A stretch of DNA of 64,000 nt from an uncultured Clostridia bacterium (GTDB taxonomy: Bacteria > Bacillota > Clostridia > UBA1381 > UBA9506). The notes under the pieces are model-generated. The model had not been told where the DNA came from, did no database searches, and was given only the letters and a program-made list of their open reading frames with translations. The stretch is taken from the NCBI GenBank assembly GCA_934438075.1, contig CAKSBF010000004.1, positions 108,918 to 172,917 on the forward strand, in the 5' to 3' direction. Both the position numbers and the translations under genes were made by a program. Below, piece by piece: positions 1 to 8,881 of this stretch. Numbering within the stretch: position 1 is the first letter of the stretch; each line of letters begins with the position of its first letter.

Positions 1-1
1 A

Positions 2-1054
2 TTTGGTTTTACCGGAGGAGATAACTGGGAGGCACTTTCATGGCTGGGCGCAGATATGTATGGGTATAAAGGACATTATTATTCCGGGACATGGAATGAA
101 GCAAAACAGGAAATGGAGATTCCGATTGCAGGAGAGATGATTAGACAAGCGGCCAAAACAGAGAATCAAATGATTAATGATGAAGTGATTGATCCGGAAA
201 GCTTGGCACATAATATGACGCAGTTTGAAGAAAAGGTTTTAAACGGAAGATATGCGATGATGTACATTTCTATGTTGGGTGATCCGGCCAGTGTTAACAA
301 ACAGTTGGAGGATGCTGGGAAACCGTACCGTTACAGACCGTTTTTAACAAATGTTCCCGCACAGCCGGACTATCCCATGTATCAGACCGAAACACAGTGG
401 ACAGATTCGTTATGTCTTTTGAAAACCTTGAGTGAAGAAGAAGTATATCAGGTTTTAAACTGGATGAATGTTCAGTATACAGATGAATATGAAGATATAA
501 AGAACTGGGGTCCGAAAGAAGCCGGTTTGTATCGAGAAACGGCAGATGGCAAACGAGAGTTTACAGATGAACGCTTTACAAAGTACTTCTTGGAAGGCGA
601 CCGGACTGCAATGACTGCGGAAGATACGCTGGGACTTCAGGGACCGGAAGCGGAAGGGTACAAAGTAGGGGGATTGTTCGGCGTACGGCCGACGATGTAT
701 AGTAAATGGACACCTGAAATTTATCTTCATCATGAGACCTATGCTCCCACGATGTTTAGCGGCTTTAAGTTTGCGTATGACAGCCAGTATACAAAAAATA
801 TCAAAACTTTCCCGCAATGCCAGGTATGGTCAGCGTGCTTTGCAGAAATTCCGGAGGTTGTTAGCTTTTGGGGCGCGAGAGAACAATGGGAAAGCCAGTT
901 TAAACTGGCGTTTGCGGCACCTGTCAAGGACTTTGACGCCAAATGGGATCAAGCGATTGCGGAGTTAAATAAAATTGTAAATATAGAAGAAACAGAAAAG
1001 AAAATGACAGCAGTCGCCAAACCCTTGGCGGATGAGATTAAGGCGAGAGAGTAA
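2..1054 (+). CDS. Extracellular solute-binding protein of an ABC transporter (5' end outside window)
   Basis: The reading frame is open from the first bases of the window, so the start and any signal peptide lie upstream; about 350 C-terminal residues are present. The text (a GGDNWEAL-like stretch, many Trp and Tyr residues, lysine/glutamate-rich end) resembles the family 1 solute-binding lipoproteins of Firmicutes sugar/oligosaccharide importers (LplA/YtcQ-like). The expected role is capture of a sugar outside the membrane. The permease genes are not in view, so the substrate cannot be named. A strong hairpin follows the stop codon, so this is the last gene of its operon. Confidence 0.7.
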   Translation, partial: FGFTGGDNWEALSWLGADMYGYKGHYYSGTWNEAKQEMEIPIAGEMIRQAAKTENQMINDEVIDPESLAHNMTQFEEKVLNGRYAMMYISMLGDPASVNKQLEDAGKPYRYRPFLTNVPAQPDYPMYQTETQWTDSLCLLKTLSEEEVYQVLNWMNVQYTDEYEDIKNWGPKEAGLYRETADGKREFTDERFTKYFLEGDRTAMTAEDTLGLQGPEAEGYKVGGLFGVRPTMYSKWTPEIYLHHETYAPTMFSGFKFAYDSQYTKNIKTFPQCQVWSACFAEIPEVVSFWGAREQWESQFKLAFAAPVKDFDAKWDQAIAELNKIVNIEETEKKMTAVAKPLADEIKARE

Positions 1055-1100
1055 TTTATGGTAAGGGCGACTGTGGAAAAATGACTGAATAGATGTAAAA

Positions 1101-1137
1101 AGAGAGTAACCGCAAGTGTACGGTTACTCTCTTAATT
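1101..1137. terminator. Bidirectional intrinsic terminator
   Basis: A 12-bp perfect stem (AGAGAGTAACCG at 1101-1112 with CGGTTACTCTCT at 1121-1132) has an 8-nt loop. T-runs follow on the plus strand (TTAATTTTTT) and on the minus strand (TTTTTAC). It serves the solute-binding gene and the convergent deacetylase. Confidence 0.85.
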
Positions 1138-1154
1138 TTTTCAAAACAACCACC

Positions 1155-1730
1155 TTAAATCCTTATGTCATGCGGCTTTCCAAGTGTTGCATGCGTATCC
1201 ACATCCCACTGGATCGTTAAATGTCCGGCTTCTTGTGCTGAGCGGATTACGGTATCATTATATTCCCCATAGGGACCGCGGAACAGGTCCGAACGTTTTC
1301 CTGTTGCTGCCTCGATTTTATCAGCACATTTGTTAATTTCTTCTTTTACTTTTTCCGCAGGAAGCTGATTGATGTGTGGATGCGTGTCGGAGTGGTTCAT
1401 GATTTCATGACCGTTATCCGCAAATTTTTTCACGGATTCGGGGTATTTTTCTACCCAGCTGCCGACCATAAAAAAGGTTGCTTTTGCATTGTATCGGTTT
1501 AAAATTTCAATTAATTTGTCGGTGTCTAAATCATCCCATGCTGCATCAAATGTGAGCGCGCAGATTTTTTCCTCACCGCGTTCTACATTATAAATCGGCA
1601 AAAGACGTTCTGTTTCTTCATTCATTACGTTTACAGCGCCGCTGTTGCCGATGATGAGAACAGCAATGGTGCAAAATAAAAGAGTGCAGTAGAGTATAAA
1701 ATTTTTGCGGTTTACAATCCATATTTTCAT
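1155..1730 (-). CDS. Polysaccharide deacetylase family protein, C-terminally shortened
   Basis: A 191-residue protein with an N-terminal membrane segment (residues about 10-30) followed by a NodB-type deacetylase domain. Visible motifs are TFDAAWDD (metal-binding Asp, the form seen in PdaB/YlxY-like proteins), HSDTHPH, RGPYGEY and WDVD. Such enzymes remove acetyl groups from peptidoglycan or other polysaccharides at the cell surface, often during sporulation. The chain stops shortly after the fourth motif. The usual last 50-60 residues, including the final L-x-H motif, are missing and the terminator follows at once. It may be a decaying gene or a protein without full activity. Confidence 0.7.
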   Translation of the reverse strand: MKIWIVNRKNFILYCTLLFCTIAVLIIGNSGAVNVMNEETERLLPIYNVERGEEKICALTFDAAWDDLDTDKLIEILNRYNAKATFFMVGSWVEKYPESVKKFADNGHEIMNHSDTHPHINQLPAEKVKEEINKCADKIEAATGKRSDLFRGPYGEYNDTVIRSAQEAGHLTIQWDVDTHATLGKPHDIRI

Positions 1731-1945
1731 AAAAACACCTCATACATACATATTTCTGTTGTATGTATATTAAGAAATAAGAAAGGATATGCCCCTTTAT
1801 AACGAGCACTAAAAGAAATTAACAATTAAGCCGGCGTTTTCAAGATGACAGCAGGTCTTTTTTTTGTTTATTTCGCAGCGGAAAAACAAATAAAGTATAT
1901 AAGTTAAAAAAGGGAAAAAAGTTGCATTTTTTTATATATTTTGGA

Positions 1946-1974
1946 TTGCATTTTATGCAGAAATGGTGTATAGT
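1946..1974 (+). promoter_or_regulatory. Promoter for the MATE gene
   Basis: TTGCAT at 1946-1951 and TATAGT at 1969-1974 are separated by 17 nt and lie 33 nt before the ATG at 2008. Confidence 0.6.
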
Positions 1975-2007
1975 AGTGTTAATTTATGAGGAAGAGAAGG
2001 ACTGTAT

Positions 2008-3345
2008 ATGTTATTTAGCCGAAAGGATTTGACGAGGTTAATTGTACCGCTGGTAATAGAACAAGTTCTTGCCATTACCATTGGAACAGCAGATACTATG
2101 ATGGTTGCAAGTGTGGGAGAGGCAGCTGTTTCCGGGGTATCTCTGGTTGATACGATTAATATTCTTTTAATTAATATTTTTTCTGCATTGGCAACAGGCG
2201 GTGCTGTTGTTGCTTCGCAGTATCTAGGGCGCAATGATGAGGAGAAGGCGTGTGGTGCCGCAAAACAGTTGCTATATGTTATTCTTGGTGCCTCAATATT
2301 GATCATGCTGATAGCGCTTTGCTTTCGCACAGCGGTATTGCATTTGGTATTCGGTGCTGTTGAAGAAACTGTTATGCAGAGTGCAAAAACTTATTTTTGG
2401 CTTTCGGCAGTATCCTACCCATTTTTAGCGGCATATAATGCGGGTGCAGCATTGTACCGTGCGATGGGTAATTCGCGTGTGTCAATGCTCAGCTCGGTTT
2501 TAATGAACTGTTTGAATATTGCCGGAAATGCTTTGTTGATTTTTGTATTCCGTATGGGTGTTGCCGGTGCGGCAATTTCAACTCTTTTTGCGCGCATGGT
2601 TGGAGCGGTGCTTATGGTTTGGTTAATTAGAAAAGAGGAGAATCCAATTCATATTTGTTCTCTTTTCCACTTTCGGCTTGATTTTGCCATGATAAAGAAT
2701 ATTCTGAGAATTGGGGTTCCAAACGGGCTGGAAGGCGGCATGTTTCAGTTTGGAAAAATATTAACACAAAGCTTGATTGCCTCTTTTGGGACTGCTGCAA
2801 TTGCGGCAAATGCAGTGGCAAATAATCTGGCATCTATGCAATGCCTTCCGGGGACGGCAATCGGTCTTGCGATGATTACTGTAGTGGGGCGTTGTGTTGG
2901 TGCCGGTGATAAAGAACAGGCCAAGAGTTATACGAAAAAGCTTCTTGCGATGGCAAGCGGGATGATGTTTTTTGTTGTTATTTTGACAGCGGGTTTTGCA
3001 AGACCGATTATCAGTCTGTACGGGCTCTCCGGTGAAACGTCACGAATTGCAAGGGAATTGATTATGTATCACAGTGTTATGTGTGTTATCATCTGGACTC
3101 TGTCCTTTGTTCTGCCCAATGGGCTCCGTGCAGCAAGTGATGTACGTTATCCAATGTTGATTTCTATTATTTCTATGTGGACGTGGCGAATTGGCCTTAG
3201 CTATGTTTTGGGCAGCTGGCTGAACATGGGAGTATTTGGAGTGTGGATTGCCATGACAGCAGATTGGACGTTTCGAGCACTCTTGTTCACGATTCGTTTT
3301 CTGCGTGGAAAGTGGCTGACAAAATATAAAGGCGGAACATATTAG
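2008..3345 (+). CDS. MATE family efflux transporter
   Basis: A 445-residue, strongly hydrophobic protein with about 12 predicted membrane segments and the internal two-fold repeat typical of MatE domains. The opening (RLIVPLVIEQVLAITIGTADTMMV) and the later GSNR/NSR-like loop text fit NorM/DinF-type Na+ or H+ antiporters, which export drugs or metabolites. Length is normal. It has its own promoter and ends convergently with the amidase gene; the two stop codons overlap by 4 nt. The substrate cannot be inferred. Confidence 0.85.
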   Translation: MLFSRKDLTRLIVPLVIEQVLAITIGTADTMMVASVGEAAVSGVSLVDTINILLINIFSALATGGAVVASQYLGRNDEEKACGAAKQLLYVILGASILIMLIALCFRTAVLHLVFGAVEETVMQSAKTYFWLSAVSYPFLAAYNAGAALYRAMGNSRVSMLSSVLMNCLNIAGNALLIFVFRMGVAGAAISTLFARMVGAVLMVWLIRKEENPIHICSLFHFRLDFAMIKNILRIGVPNGLEGGMFQFGKILTQSLIASFGTAAIAANAVANNLASMQCLPGTAIGLAMITVVGRCVGAGDKEQAKSYTKKLLAMASGMMFFVVILTAGFARPIISLYGLSGETSRIARELIMYHSVMCVIIWTLSFVLPNGLRAASDVRYPMLISIISMWTWRIGLSYVLGSWLNMGVFGVWIAMTADWTFRALLFTIRFLRGKWLTKYKGGTY

Positions 3346-3959
3346 TTCTCTATGTTTATGAGATTTTCTTTAAAAATGTTCCATTGTTTCCAGGAGTTGT
3401 TCTGCATTTTGGCGGGACAATTTTTTCCGCTTGCATCAAAGTGCCGAACAACGTGTTCTAAATCTACATTTAGCTCCTGCATCAGATTTTTTACCAGCTC
3501 TTCGGTGTTAGCTACTGCTTGCTTATAATTTCCGTCGCGGTTTATGCATATTTCTATACCTATACTATTTTGATTGGTAATACCATTCTTTCCCTGCCCG
3601 TCGCCGCAGTGCCAGGTGTAGTAACTGTAGAAATCATTTACTTTTAAAATGGAATGGTCATCTACGAAATAATCCGCACTGGAAGCCTGATTTCCTGAAT
3701 TGAAGAAATAATAATGCTGCATAGCATCTGCGCCGCGGGCGGTGTTTGCAGTGTCGTGTATTACAATATATTTGATATCGTGTTGGTTTCTTCGCCTTGG
3801 CGTGCGGTTATAAGCGATTTGGTACTGAGTCGGTTCCGGCGGCGGGTATATATGATTGATACGAATGTAGAATGCAGTGGATATAACGCACAGTACTAGC
3901 CCGATAAATATTCCGAAACGCAAAAAGTTTATTTTTCTTTTTTTATGTAATCTTCTCAT
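3342..3959 (-). CDS. N-acetylmuramoyl-L-alanine amidase (Amidase_2 type), membrane-anchored
   Basis: 205 residues. A basic N-terminus and one membrane segment (residues about 13-32) are followed by an Amidase_2 domain with the zinc ligands in VIHDTAN (first His), HCGDGQG and VVRHFDASGKNCP (later His, and the Cys replacing Asp in many family members). It should cleave the amide bond between MurNAc and the stem peptide, outside the membrane. Close relatives in spore formers act in cell-wall remodelling or spore cortex turnover; which applies here is not shown. Confidence 0.8.
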   Translation of the reverse strand: MRRLHKKRKINFLRFGIFIGLVLCVISTAFYIRINHIYPPPEPTQYQIAYNRTPRRRNQHDIKYIVIHDTANTARGADAMQHYYFFNSGNQASSADYFVDDHSILKVNDFYSYYTWHCGDGQGKNGITNQNSIGIEICINRDGNYKQAVANTEELVKNLMQELNVDLEHVVRHFDASGKNCPAKMQNNSWKQWNIFKENLINIEN

Positions 3960-4250
3960 AATTACCTCTTTAAGATCTGCTTTATTTGTTTTAATATTAT
4001 CACAAATTTCTTAACAATCTCTTAAGAAAACTGAAAAAAATTTATTATTTAACATTTTATTTACAAAATTACTTTTTTATATGTAAGGAAGGACTTTGAA
4101 AGTAAAATAATCTGTTTTGTTAATTTTTCTGTGAATTGTTTTATTTTTCTGTGAAAATTTGTTTGTTAAAACGATGTCAATGTCGGAAAAATCCCTCTGT
4201 TAAGCGAAATAACTGCATTTTTAAGAAAAGACGAAAAAACAAAGAAACTA
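3960..4250. other. AT-rich intergenic stretch, nothing further seen
   Basis: About 290 nt of T/A-rich sequence lie between the divergently transcribed amidase and the GRM-locus promoter. No ORF with a ribosome binding site and no strong hairpin was found. Confidence 0.5.
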
Positions 4251-4279
4251 TTGACATTTTTCTTGAAAAGAGGTAAAAT
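4251..4279 (+). promoter_or_regulatory. Promoter at the head of the GRM locus
   Basis: TTGACA at 4251-4256 and TAAAAT at 4274-4279 are separated by 17 nt. It is the only good promoter upstream of the HAD phosphatase and the diol dehydratase genes, which follow with no terminator between them. Confidence 0.75.
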
Positions 4280-4317
4280 AAAGAATGTGTTATCAGAGTT
4301 TCCGGAGGTGAGGTGCT

Positions 4318-5088
4318 TTGCTGAAATTAATAGTGAGCGATTTAGACGGCACCTTGTTGCCAAAGGGGGAAGAAAGGCTCTGCTGTGAAGTTTTTGATAT
4401 GATTGCTCGCGCACAAAAGAGGGGTATCTCGTTTGCAGTGGCGAGCGGCAGGGCGTATTATGAACTGAAAAGATTTTTTCGGGGTGCGTGCGATGGAGTT
4501 TATTATATGGCTTCGGATGGTGCGCTGACAGTCTGCAGAGAAAAAAATCTTTCGACCGCGGAGGTTCCGAAAACATTATTGCGGCAGACTTTTTCCGCTG
4601 TGCAGCGGATGAGGATTCCTGCTGTAGTTTTTACGGGAAAATATTTGTCTTATTATATGTCTTGGGACAAAACGTTTCATCAACGTTTTTGTCGGGAACG
4701 ACATGGTCATATTTTATCAGTGGAGTCGGTAGCGGAAGTGAAAGAACCAATTTTCAAACTTTCATTTTACGGCACACGGGAGAATATGCTTTCTGACTTG
4801 ACACGGCAATTATCCTTGGTATATCAAGATGAAAATTGGATGGATTTTGTGGTTTCCGGCATTCATAAAGGCAAGGCATTGCAGAATTTATGCAAGGATT
4901 TGAAAATTGCTCCGGAGGAAGTGTTAGCATTCGGTGATAATGACAATGATGTTTCCATGCTTGAATGGGCCCCAAATTCATTTGCAATGACTTACGGGAG
5001 CCGTCTGGTGCGTAATGTGGCAAAAATGCAGACAGACAGTGTAGTTCATACAGTGACAGCACTGTTAAACGGTAATCTTAGAAGTTAA
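4318..5088 (+). CDS. Cof-type HAD-superfamily phosphatase
   Basis: 256 residues with a TTG start preceded by GGAGGTGAGG. HAD motif I is DLDGTLL near the N-terminus and motif IV is FGDNDNDVSML near the C-terminus; the long middle region fits a C2B cap. Such enzymes dephosphorylate sugar phosphates, flavin or pyridoxal phosphates in the cytosol. It is only 51 nt ahead of the glycyl-radical enzyme and shares its promoter, so a role in sugar-phosphate metabolism feeding the microcompartment is plausible but not shown. Confidence 0.8.
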   Translation: MLKLIVSDLDGTLLPKGEERLCCEVFDMIARAQKRGISFAVASGRAYYELKRFFRGACDGVYYMASDGALTVCREKNLSTAEVPKTLLRQTFSAVQRMRIPAVVFTGKYLSYYMSWDKTFHQRFCRERHGHILSVESVAEVKEPIFKLSFYGTRENMLSDLTRQLSLVYQDENWMDFVVSGIHKGKALQNLCKDLKIAPEEVLAFGDNDNDVSMLEWAPNSFAMTYGSRLVRNVAKMQTDSVVHTVTALLNGNLRS

Positions 5089-5139
5089 AAATTTTGAGAA
5101 ATATTATGATGTTAAGAATAAAGATTGAGAGGGATTGCA

Positions 5140-7668
5140 ATGGCGGAATTGAGTAAATTCAAAATAGCAAAAAGAGACCGTATACCAAAGCTGATAGAAT
5201 ATTTATTTGCGTCAAAGCCGCAGATTGAGGCTGACCGTGCAGTGCTTTTAACGGAATCATACCGTGCAACGGAAGATATGCCGATGGTAAAGCGCAGGGC
5301 TTTGGCTTTTGCGCACATTTTGGAAAATATTCCGGTAGTCATTCGCCCGGATGAGCTAATCGTAGGCAGTTCTACAATTGCACCGCGCAGCTGTCAGGTG
5401 TTTCCGGAGTTTTCCTTTGAATGGCTGGAGGCGGAATTTGATACAATTGCAACGCGTTCGGCGGATCCGTTTGATATTTCAGAGGAAACGAAGCGGACGC
5501 TGCATGATGTATATCGGTACTGGAAAGGCAAGACCTCGAGCGAGCTGGCAACGTCTTATATGGCGCCTGAGGCACTGCTTGCTATTGAACACAACATTTT
5601 TACTCCCGGCAACTATTTTTATAACGGAGTAGGACATGTGACTGTTAATTATGGAAAGATTCTTAAAATAGGTTTTAACGGTATTATAGCGGAGGCGCAG
5701 GCTGCACTTGATAAATGCAGCATTACGGATGCGGATTATTCTTCCAGACATGAATTTTTAGAGGCTGTCATTATCAGTGCAAAGGCAGCGATTACATATG
5801 CAGCGCGATATGCGCAGCTTGCACTTGCAGAGGCTGAAAAGTGTACGGATGCAAGACGGAAGAAGGAGTTGCTGTATATTGCCCAAAATTGTGTAAAGGT
5901 TCCGGCAAACGGCGCAGAGTCATTTTATGAGGCGTGCCAGTCCTTCTGGTTTGTTCAGATGCTTTTACAGGTGGAATCCAGCGGACATTCCATTTCGCCG
6001 GGACGGTTTGACCAGTATATGTATCCTTATTATCGTAAGGATGTTGACAGCGGTGTTTTGTCTCAGGAGGATGCACAGGAACTTATTGACTGCGTCTGGG
6101 TTAAACTGAATGATTTGAACAAGGCGAGAGATGCTGCCTCTGCAGCGGGCTTTGCCGGTTATAGCATGTTCCAGAATCTGATTGCCGGCGGACAAAACTC
6201 AGAGGGCGTTGATGTGACCAATGATTTGTCTTATATGTGTATTGAGGCAAGTATGCATACAGGGCTTCCGCAGCCTTCGCTTTCTGTTCGTGTGTGGAAC
6301 GGGGCGCCGCATGATTTTATGATAAAGGCGGCAGAGTTGACGGCAACGGGAATCGGACTTCCGGCCTATTATAATGATGAGGTAATTATTCCGGCGTTGG
6401 TCAGCCGCGGACTTACTTTGGCTGATGCGCGTGACTATAACATTATTGGCTGTGTGGAACCGCAGAAGTCCGGTAAAACCGATGGTTGGCATGATGCGGC
6501 TTTCTTTAATATGTGCCGTCCTTTGGAACTTGTTTTTTCAAATGGTATGGATCGCGGTACCTTGGTCGGGTTGCAGACAGGCGATGTATGCGCGATGCAA
6601 ACTTTTGATGAATTTTATGATGCGTATAAGAAACAGATGAATTATGCAATCGGCTTGATGGTCAATGCTGATAATGCCATTGATATGGCACATGCAGAAC
6701 GTTGTCCGCTGCCTTTCGAGTCGTCGATGATTGAGGACTGTATCGGTCGCGGTAAGTCAGCACAAGAGGGTGGAGCAGTTTATAACTTTACCGGACCTCA
6801 GGGCTTTGGTATTGCAAATATGGCGGATTCCTTATATGCAATTAAAACCTTGGTGTATGATGAAAAGAAAATTAGCATGGCGGACTTAAAGGAGGCGCTA
6901 TTACATAATTTCGGCAAAGAATATTCCGAGGAAAAGGCGACCGAATTGACGGAAAAGGTTGTAGGAGAATTAGCAAAACAAGGAGTTTCTGTAACAAAGG
7001 AACAAATTGCGGAAATTTATCGCGGCGTACGCGATATGGGAGGCAATGCGGAGCAACAGGCGAAGTATCAGCAGATTCATGAAATGCTGGAGTCCGTACC
7101 GAAGTTCGGCAATGACATCGCAGAAGTAGATGCTTTTGCACGTGACGTTGCATATACCTATACCCGTCCGCTGGAAAAATATAAAAATCCGCGCGGAGGT
7201 CAATTTCAGGCAGGCTTATATCCTGTTTCGGCAAATGTACCTTTGGGCGCCCAAACCGGCGCGACGCCGGATGGACGTTATGCATACACTCCTGTTGCGG
7301 ACGGAGTATCTCCTTCGGCAGGACGTGATGTGCATGGTCCTACTGCGGCTGCGAATTCCGTTTCAAAGTTAGATCATTTTATAGCGTCAAATGGTACGCT
7401 GTTTAATATGAAATTTCACCCTTCTGCATTAAAGGGAAGGGCGGGACTGGAAAACTTCACAGCTTTGATTCGTGCCTATTTTGATCAGAAGGGCAGCCAT
7501 ATGCAGTTTAACGTAGTTAGCCGCGAAACGCTTCGTGACGCGCAGCTGCATCCGGAAAATTATAAAACGCTGGTAGTCAGAGTAGCCGGTTACAGTGCCT
7601 TGTTTACAACCCTATCACGTTCGCTGCAGGATGACATTATTAATAGAACGGAGCAATCCGGATTTTAA
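5140..7668 (+). CDS. B12-independent 1,2-propanediol (diol/glycerol) dehydratase, glycyl radical enzyme
   Basis: 842 residues from the ATG at 5140 (GAGAGGG six nt upstream; a TTG at 5125 is less likely). PFL domain followed by a glycine-radical domain. The active-site Cys-x-Glu is in IIGCVEPQ (Cys438, Glu440) and the radical Gly817 is in RVAGYSALF. The text follows the Clostridium butyricum glycerol dehydratase closely (SELATSYM, GNYFYNGVGHV, DYNIIGCVEPQKSGKT). Relative to that enzyme it has an insert of roughly 49 residues at about 590-640. It dehydrates 1,2-propanediol to propionaldehyde by radical chemistry in the microcompartment lumen. There is no N-terminal encapsulation helix. The next gene is its activase, and the neighbours supply substrate and consume the aldehyde. 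Choline lyase is unlikely from the active-site text. Confidence 0.93.
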   Translation: MAELSKFKIAKRDRIPKLIEYLFASKPQIEADRAVLLTESYRATEDMPMVKRRALAFAHILENIPVVIRPDELIVGSSTIAPRSCQVFPEFSFEWLEAEFDTIATRSADPFDISEETKRTLHDVYRYWKGKTSSELATSYMAPEALLAIEHNIFTPGNYFYNGVGHVTVNYGKILKIGFNGIIAEAQAALDKCSITDADYSSRHEFLEAVIISAKAAITYAARYAQLALAEAEKCTDARRKKELLYIAQNCVKVPANGAESFYEACQSFWFVQMLLQVESSGHSISPGRFDQYMYPYYRKDVDSGVLSQEDAQELIDCVWVKLNDLNKARDAASAAGFAGYSMFQNLIAGGQNSEGVDVTNDLSYMCIEASMHTGLPQPSLSVRVWNGAPHDFMIKAAELTATGIGLPAYYNDEVIIPALVSRGLTLADARDYNIIGCVEPQKSGKTDGWHDAAFFNMCRPLELVFSNGMDRGTLVGLQTGDVCAMQTFDEFYDAYKKQMNYAIGLMVNADNAIDMAHAERCPLPFESSMIEDCIGRGKSAQEGGAVYNFTGPQGFGIANMADSLYAIKTLVYDEKKISMADLKEALLHNFGKEYSEEKATELTEKVVGELAKQGVSVTKEQIAEIYRGVRDMGGNAEQQAKYQQIHEMLESVPKFGNDIAEVDAFARDVAYTYTRPLEKYKNPRGGQFQAGLYPVSANVPLGAQTGATPDGRYAYTPVADGVSPSAGRDVHGPTAAANSVSKLDHFIASNGTLFNMKFHPSALKGRAGLENFTALIRAYFDQKGSHMQFNVVSRETLRDAQLHPENYKTLVVRVAGYSALFTTLSRSLQDDIINRTEQSGF

Positions 7669-7679
7669 TGGAGGGTAAC

Positions 7680-8471
7680 ATGGCAACGGATATTATGCAA
7701 GTTCGCGGACGTATTTTTGATATACAAAAATATTCCATTCATGACGGCCCGGGCATTCGCACAATTGTGTTTTTAAAAGGGTGTCGTTTGCGCTGCCGTT
7801 GGTGTTGTAATCCGGAATCACAGGAATATCGGATACAGCAGATGACGATGGGTGGAAAAGAGAAGACGGTTGGGCAGGATATCACCGTTGGAGAAGTAAT
7901 GGAAATGGTTTTGAAGGATTTACCCTACTATCGTCGCAGCGGCGGGGGTATGACTTTATCAGGCGGCGAAAGCCTTTGCCAACCGGAATTTGCTGCTGCG
8001 CTTTTGCAGGCGGCAAAAGAAAATGGATTGAATACAGCACTGGAATCAACTGCTTGTGCGAGCTTTGAGGTAATCGAACGTATATTGCCGTATTTGGATT
8101 TATATTTAATGGATATTAAACATATGGATAGCAAGAAGCACGAGGCCTTTACTACGCAGCCGAATGAGCTGATTCTGGAGAATGCGAAAAAATTGGCTGT
8201 GCAGGCAAAACAGTTAATCATTCGTGTGCCTGTAATCCCGACTTTTAATGATACGGAAGAAGAGATTGCGGCAATTGCCAAATTTGCATCAAGCCTTCCG
8301 AACGTTGAGCAGCTGCATCTTTTGCCCTATCATCGACTTGGATTGGATAAATATGAAGGATTGGGTAGGGAATATACCCTGAAAGAAATTGTTCCGCCTG
8401 CGGAAGAACATATGCAGCGATTGCTTGAGATAGTAAACAGCTTTGGTCTAAAAGGTCAAATCGGCGGTTAA
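7680..8471 (+). CDS. Glycyl-radical enzyme activating enzyme (radical SAM), no ferredoxin domain
   Basis: 263 residues from the ATG at 7680 (GGAGGG four nt before; an in-frame ATG at 7668 overlaps the dehydratase stop). The radical SAM motif is CRLRCRWC (C-x3-C-x2-C), preceded by SIHDGPGIRTIVFLKG, with a GGE-type SAM-binding motif in TLSGGES. It installs the glycyl radical on the dehydratase using S-adenosylmethionine. The two extra [4Fe-4S] clusters that most dehydratase activases carry between the CxxxCxxC motif and YRRSGGG are absent; that stretch is short and has no cysteine cluster. Translationally linked to the dehydratase. Confidence 0.93.
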   Translation: MATDIMQVRGRIFDIQKYSIHDGPGIRTIVFLKGCRLRCRWCCNPESQEYRIQQMTMGGKEKTVGQDITVGEVMEMVLKDLPYYRRSGGGMTLSGGESLCQPEFAAALLQAAKENGLNTALESTACASFEVIERILPYLDLYLMDIKHMDSKKHEAFTTQPNELILENAKKLAVQAKQLIIRVPVIPTFNDTEEEIAAIAKFASSLPNVEQLHLLPYHRLGLDKYEGLGREYTLKEIVPPAEEHMQRLLEIVNSFGLKGQIGG

Positions 8472-8496
8472 ATTGCCGTATGGAAAGGATAAGGAA

Positions 8497-8877
8497 ATGT
8501 TAGATAATGATAGTTTGCTGATGTTAAAGGATAAAATGCGGATTATTCAGGAAATAGTGCCCGGAAAACAGATTACTATTGCCCATGTTATCGCAAATCC
8601 TGACGAGATTTTATATCAAAAGCTTGGTCTTGATCCTGCTGTGGATTATTCTAAAAGTGCTATCGGGATTGTCACCATGTCACCAAGCGAAACGGCGATT
8701 ATTGCCGGGGACATTGCGATTAAAAGCTCGGGTGTAGAACTTGGTTTTGTTGATCGTTTCAGTGGTACGCTGATTGTGACCGGTTCGGTTTCTGAGGTAG
8801 AGGCTGCATTGCATGCGTTGGTAGATTATGCAAGAGAAAAACTGGGTTTTACTGTTTGTGATATTACAAGGACCTGA
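8497..8877 (+). CDS. BMC-H shell protein, EutS/PduU type (circularly permuted)
   Basis: 126 residues from the ATG at 8497 with AAAGGA upstream (a TTG at 8473 is in frame). The segment VPGKQITIAHVIANP followed by AIGIVTMSPSETAIIAGDIAIKSSGVELGFVDRFSGTLIVTG is the permuted single BMC fold of EutS and PduU, with the extra N-terminal strand that forms a small barrel over the hexamer pore. It forms hexamers in the shell. Gene order activase-EutS-EutP suggests co-translation. Confidence 0.9.
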   Translation: MLDNDSLLMLKDKMRIIQEIVPGKQITIAHVIANPDEILYQKLGLDPAVDYSKSAIGIVTMSPSETAIIAGDIAIKSSGVELGFVDRFSGTLIVTGSVSEVEAALHALVDYAREKLGFTVCDITRT

Positions 8878-8881
8878 CGAT

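Noticed and set aside
455..817. ORF on the minus strand opposite the solute-binding gene, and many similar overlapping ORFs elsewhere
   Set aside because: They are shadows of real genes without ribosome sites or recognisable domains.
6904..7060. The 49-residue insert of the dehydratase as an internal encapsulation peptide
   Set aside because: It is helical and polar but lacks a linker and lies in the middle of the fold; it may simply be a subfamily feature.
5140..7668. Choline trimethylamine-lyase (CutC) or pyruvate formate-lyase identity
   Set aside because: The active-site text around Cys438 and the C-terminal motif follow diol/glycerol dehydratase, and a fuculose-type aldolase is adjacent.
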